Assembly: GCA_002329285.1 (NCBI GenBank)
Contig: DCTO01000092.1
Location: forward strand, 1 to 15,919
Reading direction: 5' to 3'
From: Ruminococcaceae bacterium UBA1438
GTDB lineage: Bacteria; Bacillota; Clostridia; Oscillospirales; Acutalibacteraceae
Length of the DNA stretch: 15,919 nucleotides
Part shown: positions 6,616 to 12,713 of the stretch, piece by piece
Layout of the letters: each line of letters starts with the position of its first letter
Numbering within the stretch: position 1 is the stretch's first letter
Made by a program: the position numbers and the translations under genes
Notes under the pieces: generated by a model
The model's database searches: none
What the model was told of the DNA's origin: nothing
Seen by the model: only the letters and a program-made list of their open reading frames with translations

Positions 6616-6648
6616 ATATTTAAACATTAATTAGTTAGGAGCGTAAAT

Positions 6649-7560
6649 ATGGCTGTTCCAAAGTTTTTTGAATTTTTTGAGGCATTTTTAAGGGCTGTTA
6701 GTGACAGAGAATTGCATTCGGCTAAAGATGTAAGAAACGATATAGCGAAGGCAATGAATTTATCCGGAGAGGACTTATCGGAAATGCTTCCTAGCGGCAC
6801 ACAGCGAACATTTGATAATCGTGTTGCGTGGGCAAGAACTTATCTTGATAAAGCAGGTTTGATTGAAACCCCACAGCGTGGCAAATATCTTATAACCGAT
6901 GCCGGATTGAAAGCGTTGTCATCAAACGAAAAAATTGATCTTGCATATTTAGAAAAGTCAGAAGTCTTTAGAGACTTTCATAAAGCAACTTCACAAGATA
7001 CTGCAGAGAAAGTTCAAAACGAAAAAAATGAAACACCGCTTGAAATATTAGAATCGGCTCATAAGCAGTATGTGGGCGCTCTTGCAAGTCAACTAATGGA
7101 CGAGGTAATGAAATTAACGCCGATTGAATTTGAGGGGTTGGTAGTAAAATTACTATTGAAAATGGGATATGGCAACGGAATTGAGGAAGCCGGAATGGTT
7201 ACTCAGGCATCTAACGATGGCGGAATTGACGGAATTATTAAAGAAGATCAATTAGGATTTAGCCATATTTATATCCAAGCAAAACAATGGTCTATTGAAC
7301 AAACAGTTGGAAAACCTGAAATCCAAAAATTTGTGGGCGCTCTTCAAGGTCAACAAGCACAAAAGGGACTCTTTATCACAACAGCAAGATTCTCTTCAGG
7401 AGCCGCACAATATGCCGAGAATCTTCTTGGTGTAAAGGTTGTATTAGTTGACGGTAGCGCATTAACAAAACTTATGATTAAACATAATGTTGGCGTTTCG
7501 TTAGAGCAAACATATGAAGTAAAGAAAATTGATAGTGACTTTTTTGCAGAAGAATTATAA
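6649..7560 (+). CDS. mrr: Mrr-type (type IV) restriction endonuclease
   Basis: The 303-aa protein has the Mrr layout. An N-terminal winged-helix domain (about 1-95, with ELHSAKDVRNDIA and GKYLITDAGLKAL) recognises DNA. A linker rich in charged residues follows. The C-terminal PD-(D/E)xK nuclease domain (about 155-285) shows the catalytic GGIDGII (D194) and IYIQAKQW (Q210, K212), then the usual GLFITTARFS strand. Mrr enzymes cut DNA carrying foreign methylation and need no partner methylase, which agrees with its solitary position. GGAG eight bases upstream supports the ATG. The gene sits between two 69-base direct repeats, so it looks like a mobile or exchangeable defence cassette. The second repeat's hairpin may terminate its transcript. 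Confidence 0.9.
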   Translation: MAVPKFFEFFEAFLRAVSDRELHSAKDVRNDIAKAMNLSGEDLSEMLPSGTQRTFDNRVAWARTYLDKAGLIETPQRGKYLITDAGLKALSSNEKIDLAYLEKSEVFRDFHKATSQDTAEKVQNEKNETPLEILESAHKQYVGALASQLMDEVMKLTPIEFEGLVVKLLLKMGYGNGIEEAGMVTQASNDGGIDGIIKEDQLGFSHIYIQAKQWSIEQTVGKPEIQKFVGALQGQQAQKGLFITTARFSSGAAQYAENLLGVKVVLVDGSALTKLMIKHNVGVSLEQTYEVKKIDSDFFAEEL

Positions 7561-7572
7561 AAAAGTCACCCA

Positions 7573-7641
7573 AGAGTCACTCAAAGAACCGCCGAGAGCC
7601 GCTGTGATCCGCTCTTGGCGATGTGCGCTTTTGTGGTCTGT
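7573..7641 (+). repeat. Direct repeat copy 2 (69 bases) flanking the Mrr gene
   Basis: This is the partner of 6471-6539. Its hairpin is longer: CGCCGAGAG (7590-7598) with CTCTTGGCG (7612-7620), including one G-T pair, and several differences from copy 1 keep the pairing. It is preceded by two head-to-tail AGTCAC(C/T)CAA(A)G units (7564-7574 and 7575-7586). It may also serve as the Mrr terminator. Confidence 0.85.
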
Positions 7642-7674
7642 TTGGGTCTCTTAAGGTCTGTGGCAGAGGTATAA
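7635..7674 (+). other. Attachment-site-like block: phased GGTCT motifs plus a copy of the tRNA-Gln 3' end
   Basis: GGTCT occurs at 7635, 7645 and 7655, exactly one helical turn apart. Directly after comes TGGCAGAGGTATAA (7661-7674). The same 14 bases, in the same orientation, form the 3' end of the tRNA-Gln gene at 7844-7857. A duplicated tRNA 3' end beside short repeated arm-like motifs is typical of attL/attR sites of integrative elements. The intervening 170 bases would be a leftover. Confidence 0.55.
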
Positions 7675-7697
7675 CAACGCCCCATAAACCGACGGAC

Positions 7698-7794
7698 AGG
7701 ATTCTCTTCTCAACAACGAAACAGTCCACCGGACTGTTTCTCCCGATTTCATGCGGGTTTCACCCTGTAAAACCGGTGTTTCGTTTCGAATCCT
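7698..7794. repeat. Highly structured palindromic element
   Basis: Nested inverted repeats fill this stretch: AGGATTC (7698-7704) with GAATCCT (7788-7794), AACGAAAC (7715-7722) with GTTTCGTT (7778-7785), ACCGG (7728-7732) with CCGGT (7773-7777), CCCG (7742-7745) with CGGG (7754-7757), and a perfect hairpin GAAACAGTCC/GGACTGTTTC (7718-7740). It has no coding frame with a start signal. It resembles a repetitive extragenic palindrome, but only one copy is in the window. Confidence 0.55.
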
Positions 7795-7804
7795 TCACAA
7801 TTAT

Positions 7805-7837
7805 AAAAAATAAAAGACAGGCGTTTAGCCTGTCTTT
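7805..7837 (-). terminator. Intrinsic terminator of tRNA-Gln
   Basis: A perfect ten-pair stem (7813-7822 with 7828-7837) with a five-base loop lies just beyond the tRNA 3' end. On the minus strand it is followed by a T-rich run (complement of 7805-7812). Confidence 0.85.
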
Positions 7838-7843
7838 CATTTT

Positions 7844-7917
7844 TGGCAGAGGTATAAGGATTCGAACCTTAAATGACGGAGTCAGAGTCCGGAGTGTTAC
7901 CGTTACACTATACCTCT
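7844..7917 (-). tRNA. tRNA-Gln(CUG)
   Basis: On the minus strand the gene folds as a full cloverleaf: acceptor AGAGGTA with TACCTCT, D-stem GTGT/ACAC, anticodon loop CTCTGAC (anticodon CTG), T-arm TAAGG-TTCGAAT-CCTTA, discriminator G and an encoded CCA. The outermost anticodon-stem pair (27-43) is a C-T mismatch, which is slightly unusual. Its 3' end is duplicated at 7661-7674, marking it as an integration target. Confidence 0.92.
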
Positions 7918-7945
7918 ATATCTATTTGCAGTTTTTGCAAGAGAT

Positions 7946-7974
7946 AATATAACATATATTCAATTAATTATCAA
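7946..7974 (-). promoter_or_regulatory. Promoter of tRNA-Gln
   Basis: On the minus strand TTGATA (7974-7969) and TATATT (7951-7946) have a 17-base spacer. Transcription would start near 7939, about 22 bases before the tRNA. Confidence 0.7.
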
Positions 7975-8001
7975 GTATTATTTTTAATTTTTTTATTTTT
8001 T

Positions 8002-8042
8002 AAAAAATTAGCGGTGGAGAAGGTTTTAACCTGCGCCACCGC
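8002..8042 (-). terminator. Intrinsic terminator of the M14 peptidase gene
   Basis: GCGGTGG (8011-8017) pairs with CCACCGC (8036-8042), with a further AGGTT/AACCT pairing inside. On the minus strand it is followed by TAATTTTTT. It lies 12 bases past the stop codon at 8054. Confidence 0.85.
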
Positions 8043-8053
8043 ATTTATATTAT

Positions 8054-10639
8054 TTAGGCAGAGCAAGACGAATCCGATCCGCCTGAAACACAGTGTTTAA
8101 CGAACTTTGGCATTTTCGTTCTTATTTTACGCCGGCAAAGCTGCGAATATTCAATCATAAACGGAGCTGACTGCGCAGGGTTCAGACCAATCAAAGAAGA
8201 CCGTTCTTCCGTCATCATATTGCTTATATGCCCTGATTCTGACGAACGCATGCTATCAAGCAACAGGCTTGCATTAATTGTTTCTGAGGAAAAAATATTT
8301 TGAGAAAAAACGTTTTCTTTAAAACTATCATCATCAGCCCACATTAGCTGATAACCGGAAATTTCTGCTTCGGGCTTGTTCCATTCAAATGAAATTCCGC
8401 AGCCGTTAGTTTTAACCGCATCTGTAAAATCTACGGCTGCGCTTTCAAGAGCAATTCCATCTATTCTTGCGCCGTTTTGGTCAAGCACATATCTGACTCC
8501 GTCAACATCAACCGTGCCGACCGCCATATTGCCATTAGGAGCATTGAGATAATAATAATTATTCTTATAAGCTATCCAGCCCGTTACCATATCGCCGTTG
8601 GGGGAATTAAGGAAATACCAATTATCATTATATAACAGCCAGCCAACTTCCATATTACCGCCGTTTGGGCTGAAATAATACCATTTATTTTTAACCTGCG
8701 CCCAACCCGTTGCCATTGAGCCATCAGAATTAAGATAATACCACTTGTTTTTGAGTTTCGCCCAGCCCGTTCTCATTATGCCGTTTGAATAAAGATAATA
8801 CCATTTGCCCTTATCCTTAACCCAGCCCGTGGCCATTGAGCCGTCAGAATTAAGATAATACCACTTGCCGTTTTTTGATTTCAGCCAGCCTGTTTTCATA
8901 TTGCCTTTTGAATCAAAATAATACCACTTGCCATTAATCTTTTGCCAATAGGTTGCACGACTTCCCGAATTATAATAGCTCCAGACATTACCTGTTTGCA
9001 CCCAACCCTTGTTCGTTAGCTTTGCATTATAATCTGCACAGGTAATATCATAAATAAAATTAATAGTTACATTGCCTGACGCTTTTGCCGAATCAGGCGT
9101 TTTATATTCAACGAGGCAGGATGCCGCGCCATATGTATTTTTAACAAAGGAAATAATAAAGCCTGTTGCAAACTGGTTTTTCTGGACGCCGCTTAATCCG
9201 AGCGTCTTAGACGAAAGAGAGGCAAGCCAATCCGTTCCGATTGAGGTGTTCGGCCAGCCGTGAAAATTAAGATAAACATCAGGATTATATCTGCCGAGAA
9301 GATTGCGCAGCGCAATGCTTTCTACTCCGGCAAATTTGCCGAAATCACGATTTATATCAATATGGTCTGCAGTACATCTTCCGAAAGCGTTTGAATTTGC
9401 CCTGTCGTTATTTTCGCCCGCAATAGTTCCGTCAGGATTTGCGCAAGGAACGACAACCAAAGTATAATCGCCAAGATATTTCGGATTTTTTGCATAGTAT
9501 TCCACAAGAGTATTCCCGAGCGCCACAAGCACCTGCCCGTCACGATAATAGCTATCCTCAAAGCCGTGGCAGGCAAAATCAGCGAAAAGGATTTTATCGC
9601 TGCGGCTGTTGCTGCCTTTAATGATATAAGCTTCAAGTTCCCTGTCCTGAACGGTTTTTCCGTAAACATAGCGGGTTGTGCTTGAATAATTCAGCGCAGC
9701 TCTGTTTGCAACTTCATTCAGACTTTTATCCTTATTATTTGTTGCAATTACGGTTACGGTAAAGGTTGCCGTTGCGCCGTCTGCATTAACATATATCTTC
9801 GCCGTTCCCGCTGAGCAGGGCTGAACCGTTCCGTTTGAAGAAACGGTTGCAACCTTTGTGTTTGAAGAAGAATAGCTAATACCATAAAACGAGCTTGCGC
9901 TTTGATTAATCTTAACGCGGCAGGTTGTACCTTTCTTTATTGAGCTGTCATATGTCAGCGTTGCAGACGAGCTCGCAAGCGACAATGATTTGCTTGTGTT
10001 ATTAACCGTAACCTTGCATTTTGCAGAAACTCCGTTTTCGGCAATGAAGCTGATATTTGCCGTTCCTTTTTTTACGGCGGTTATTCTTCCGTTTTTATCT
10101 ACGGTTGCAACAGAGTTATTATCGCTTGAATATTCGCCCGAATATACCGCCCTTGAAGGCGAGGGCTTAAGCTCAAGGCTGAGCGTCTGATTAACAATCA
10201 GCGTTGCCGAGCTCTTATCAAACGAAAGGCTTTCAAGCTCCTCGGGCGCAACCGTAACAAAACACGATAGCTGATCGCCCGTTGAGCATTGGCAAATAAT
10301 CGTTGCTTCCCCTGCTGATAACGCTTTTACCACGCCGTTTGAATTAACGCACACAACCGAAGGATTATCGCTTCCGAAGGTAAGCTGAATGCCTTCGGGC
10401 AAATTTTCATCAGGCAGAAGAGCTTCTTCGCCCGCTACAAGATTTAATTCTTCGGGAATTCCAAAGCCATAGGGGGCAGCATAGCCTGCTACGGAATAAT
10501 CGCCCATTTTGTTTTCCTGAACAGGCGAATAGTTTTCGCCCCCGAAATCCTCTTCGCCATCATACGCAAGCACATTAAGGGCAGGCGCTGAGTTAACAAC
10601 AATAAGAAGCGAAATTAATAATATAATAGCCTTTTTCAT
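8054..10639 (-). CDS. Secreted M14-type carboxypeptidase with Big2 domains and cell wall-binding repeats; C-terminus frameshifted
   Basis: This is a modular exported protein of 861 aa. A signal peptide (1-25) is followed by three bacterial Ig-like Big2 domains (about 61-130, 135-212 and 216-298), each with the S-x-N...V-A-T-V-x-x-x-G...A-x-x-x-G-T-A pattern. Next is an M14 zinc carboxypeptidase domain (about 305-540) and eight or so choline-binding-type repeats of about 20 residues (W-Y-Y-x-x-x-x-G-x-M-x-T-G-W, about 545-728). The M14 site is complete: H358 and E361 in CHGFED, R431 in DINRDF, H460 in LNFHGW and the catalytic E511 in CLVEYKTP. It probably trims wall peptides at the cell surface. 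The last part starts an Fn3 domain (about 743) but leaves frame near 8252; the domain ends in another frame, at a TGA at 8151-8153. The present tail of about 55-60 residues is therefore aberrant. The ATG at 10639 has only a weak ribosome site. Confidence 0.85.
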   Translation of the reverse strand: MKKAIILLISLLIVVNSAPALNVLAYDGEEDFGGENYSPVQENKMGDYSVAGYAAPYGFGIPEELNLVAGEEALLPDENLPEGIQLTFGSDNPSVVCVNSNGVVKALSAGEATIICQCSTGDQLSCFVTVAPEELESLSFDKSSATLIVNQTLSLELKPSPSRAVYSGEYSSDNNSVATVDKNGRITAVKKGTANISFIAENGVSAKCKVTVNNTSKSLSLASSSATLTYDSSIKKGTTCRVKINQSASSFYGISYSSSNTKVATVSSNGTVQPCSAGTAKIYVNADGATATFTVTVIATNNKDKSLNEVANRAALNYSSTTRYVYGKTVQDRELEAYIIKGSNSRSDKILFADFACHGFEDSYYRDGQVLVALGNTLVEYYAKNPKYLGDYTLVVVPCANPDGTIAGENNDRANSNAFGRCTADHIDINRDFGKFAGVESIALRNLLGRYNPDVYLNFHGWPNTSIGTDWLASLSSKTLGLSGVQKNQFATGFIISFVKNTYGAASCLVEYKTPDSAKASGNVTINFIYDITCADYNAKLTNKGWVQTGNVWSYYNSGSRATYWQKINGKWYYFDSKGNMKTGWLKSKNGKWYYLNSDGSMATGWVKDKGKWYYLYSNGIMRTGWAKLKNKWYYLNSDGSMATGWAQVKNKWYYFSPNGGNMEVGWLLYNDNWYFLNSPNGDMVTGWIAYKNNYYYLNAPNGNMAVGTVDVDGVRYVLDQNGARIDGIALESAAVDFTDAVKTNGCGISFEWNKPEAEISGYQLMWADDDSFKENVFSQNIFSSETINASLLLDSMRSSESGHISNMMTEERSSLIGLNPAQSAPFMIEYSQLCRRKIRTKMPKFVKHCVSGGSDSSCSA

Positions 10640-10691
10640 AGTTTGCCGCTTTCTGAAAATTGAATATTTGCTGTGCGGTTTTAGCTGTAAG

Positions 10692-10732
10692 CAAAATATA
10701 AATCTCCCTGGGATGTTTCACCAGAGAGATTT
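10692..10732 (-). terminator. Terminator after the phosphoglucomutase/small peptide unit
   Basis: A twelve-pair stem (10700-10711 with 10721-10732) has a nine-base loop. One pair is G-U as minus-strand RNA but C-A mismatched as plus-strand RNA, so it suits minus-strand transcription. ATATTTTG follows on that strand. It separates the 32-aa peptide gene from the M14 peptidase gene. Confidence 0.7.
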
Positions 10733-10745
10733 GTTGTTTTTTAGT

Positions 10746-10844
10746 TTACTGAACAAGGGCAAATATTCCGACGCCGAGGCCGCTGACAGCCATCAGCGCA
10801 GCAAGAATTATTGCCACGATTTTAACCCAATTTCTGTTATACAT
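10746..10844 (-). CDS. 32-aa single-pass membrane microprotein
   Basis: A 33-codon frame starts at ATG 10844 and ends at TAA 10746-10748. AGGGGAG lies four to five bases upstream, inside the 12-base gap after the mutase stop. The product has a short basic head (MYNRNWVK) and one hydrophobic helix (residues about 9-31), ending in Gln. Its size and layout recall tiny membrane anchors such as the stressosome peptide Prli42 of other Firmicutes, but the likeness is only general and I do not name it. It is the last gene of the mutase transcript, closed by its own terminator. Confidence 0.65.
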   Translation of the reverse strand: MYNRNWVKIVAIILAALMAVSGLGVGIFALVQ

Positions 10845-10856
10845 AAAGCTCCCCTT

Positions 10857-12572
10857 TTATTCCATAACCTTGCCTGCATCCGCAACAAGCTTTTCGGCAA
10901 GCGCCGCGGCTGCCTCTCTGCTTTCGCCGATTGCGGTTATGTATGCCTTAATCTTTGGCTCCGTGCCGCTTGGGCGGATGATAACTCCGTTTCCGCCTGC
11001 CATTTTATATGCCAAAACGTTTGATTTCGGAAGCTCAATTTTGCTTTCAGCGCCGCTGATCAGATCCTTTGCAACGCTTGTTTTATAATCGCCGACATAG
11101 ATTACATCCATGCCTGCAAACGCCTTTGGCGGATTTTGGCGGAGGCTCTCCATAATGCCGGCCATTTTTTCCATGCCTGCTGCGCCCTCAAATTCATAGC
11201 TTTTAACGGTGTTGCAATAATAGCCGAATTCCTTATAAAGCTCCTCCATAACATCAACAAGCATTTTGCCCTCGTTCTTATAGAACGCTGCCATTTCGCA
11301 AATAAGCATTGAGCCGACAACGGCATCCTTATCTCTTGCATGAGTGCCGGCAAGATAACCGTAGCTTTCCTCAAAGCCCATAACGAAATCATCTGCCCTG
11401 CCCTGCGCCTCAAGCTTTGTGATAAGCTCGCCGATATACTTAAAGCCTGTGAGCAAATTCTTGAAATCACAGTTATATTTTTTTGCAATCTCCTCTGCAA
11501 GATCAGTTGAAACAAAGGATTTAACTGCAACGGCAGTGTTTGAAAGAATGCCCTTTGCCTTCTTCTGTGAGAGCAGATAATTGAGAAGCATTGCGCCAAC
11601 CTCATTGCCGCTCATAAGCACATATTCGCCGTTGTGATCGGGAACTGCAATACCAACGCGGTCACAATCGGGGTCTGTTGCAAGCAGGATATCGGGCTTA
11701 ACCTCATCGCACATTTTGAGCGCATATTCAAATGCCTGCTTAATCTCCGGGTTAGGATAAGGGCAGGTTGGGAAATTGCCATCTGGATTTTCCTGCTCCG
11801 GAACAACAAAAACCTGCTTGATGCCGATTCTCTCCAAAATCTTTCTGACAGGCTTATTGCCGGTGCCGTTGAGCGGGGTGTAAATAACCTTGAGATTTGC
11901 GGCAGCGCAAGCCTCAGGGTTAATGCACTGCTTCTGAACCTCATCAAGGAACGCCTCTATGGTTTCCTCGCCGATAAATTCAATCATTCCGCTTGCAATC
12001 GCCGCATCAAAATCCATTGTTTTAATGCCCGTGAAATAATCAACCTGCTGAATAAATTCATAGGTTTCAGCGGCCTCCTCATCAGTCATCTGATAGCCGT
12101 TAAAATCATAGCATTTATAGCCGTTATATTTTGCCGGATTATGAGAAGCGGTGAGAATAATTCCGCTTGAGGTTTTGAATTTTCTGATTGCATAGGAAAT
12201 GCAGGGAGTGGGCTCAAGCTCATCATAAAGATAAACCTTAACGCCGTTTGCGGCAAGAGTTTTGGCCGCCTCCTTTGAGAAATAATCGCTTTTTATTCTT
12301 GAATCATAGCCAATAACGCAGGAGGGATTTTCAAAATGCTTGTTAAGAAAATCAGCAAGCCCCTGGGTTGCGCGGCAAACGGTGTAAATATTCATTCTGT
12401 TTGTGCCGGCGCCGATAACTCCGCGCAAGCCGGCCGTGCCGAATTCAAGGCTTCTGTAAAAACGATCAAGGATTTCCTCCTCCTTGCCCTCAATTGAGCG
12501 AAGCTCTGCCGTTAAATCCGGATCTGCCGTTGCTTTTTCAAGCCATTCGTTATAAAGCACATTAATATCCAT
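10857..12572 (-). CDS. pgcA: Phosphoglucomutase/phosphomannomutase
   Basis: The 571-aa protein interconverts hexose 1- and 6-phosphates in the cytoplasm, supplying glucose-1-phosphate for wall teichoic acid, glycolipid and glycogen precursors. It has every alpha-D-phosphohexomutase landmark in order: GTAGLRG (45-51), the phosphoserine loop TASHNP (Ser143), the metal-binding DPDCDR (300-305), the sugar-binding GFEESYG (399-405) and the phosphate-binding RPSGTEPK (about 542-549). The length matches the PgcA-type enzymes of Firmicutes. AGAGGTG precedes the ATG, and a TTGACA promoter lies 34-62 bases upstream. The gene is transcribed with the 32-aa peptide gene. The symbol is by family likeness; glucose versus mannose preference cannot be read from the motifs. 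Confidence 0.92.
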   Translation of the reverse strand: MDINVLYNEWLEKATADPDLTAELRSIEGKEEEILDRFYRSLEFGTAGLRGVIGAGTNRMNIYTVCRATQGLADFLNKHFENPSCVIGYDSRIKSDYFSKEAAKTLAANGVKVYLYDELEPTPCISYAIRKFKTSSGIILTASHNPAKYNGYKCYDFNGYQMTDEEAAETYEFIQQVDYFTGIKTMDFDAAIASGMIEFIGEETIEAFLDEVQKQCINPEACAAANLKVIYTPLNGTGNKPVRKILERIGIKQVFVVPEQENPDGNFPTCPYPNPEIKQAFEYALKMCDEVKPDILLATDPDCDRVGIAVPDHNGEYVLMSGNEVGAMLLNYLLSQKKAKGILSNTAVAVKSFVSTDLAEEIAKKYNCDFKNLLTGFKYIGELITKLEAQGRADDFVMGFEESYGYLAGTHARDKDAVVGSMLICEMAAFYKNEGKMLVDVMEELYKEFGYYCNTVKSYEFEGAAGMEKMAGIMESLRQNPPKAFAGMDVIYVGDYKTSVAKDLISGAESKIELPKSNVLAYKMAGGNGVIIRPSGTEPKIKAYITAIGESREAAAALAEKLVADAGKVME

Positions 12573-12605
12573 AAAACTAACACCTCTTAAAATATTTATG
12601 TTTCT

Positions 12606-12634
12606 ATTTTAAACCTATAAAAAAGCGTTGTCAA
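12606..12634 (-). promoter_or_regulatory. Promoter of the phosphoglucomutase gene
   Basis: On the minus strand TTGACA (12634-12629) and TAAAAT (12611-12606) are 17 bases apart. The -35 box overlaps that of the divergent promoter at 12628. Confidence 0.78.
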
Positions 12635-12656
12635 TATCCGGATAATTTAGTATAAT
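12628..12656 (+). promoter_or_regulatory. Promoter of the YifB/LUD unit
   Basis: TTGTCA (12628-12633) and TATAAT (12651-12656) are 17 bases apart. Five bases of the -35 box also belong to the -35 box of the minus-strand promoter, so the two cannot be occupied together. Confidence 0.78.
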
Positions 12657-12713
12657 AAAAAATATAAAAATGTGTTTGATAATCAGTTCAAGCAGAAAGG
12701 CTGTGTGAATTGA

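Larger units (their letters stand above)
6345..6648. other. Intergenic region between the Fic and Mrr genes
   Basis: AT-rich non-coding DNA between two divergent genes. It contains the first 69-base direct repeat (6471-6539) and the Mrr promoter (6587-6615). I see no further gene. Confidence 0.5.

Noticed and set aside
6649..7560. A Fic-Mrr toxin-antitoxin or combined defence operon
   Set aside because: The two genes are divergent, have separate promoters and a repeat between them, so nothing shows joint action.
6471..7641. An integron-type gene cassette with attC sites
   Set aside because: The repeats have hairpins, but no integron integrase or consensus GTTRRRY core sites are seen. The direct-repeat reading is safer.
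7623..7952. A 109-codon plus-strand frame across tRNA-Gln
   Set aside because: It runs over the att-like block, the palindromes, the terminator and the tRNA; it has no ribosome site and reads no family.
8511..9005. Internal repeats around 8511-9005 as a CRISPR or tandem DNA array
   Set aside because: They are the coding repeats of the cell wall-binding domain, about 60 bases each, with no conserved spacer pattern.
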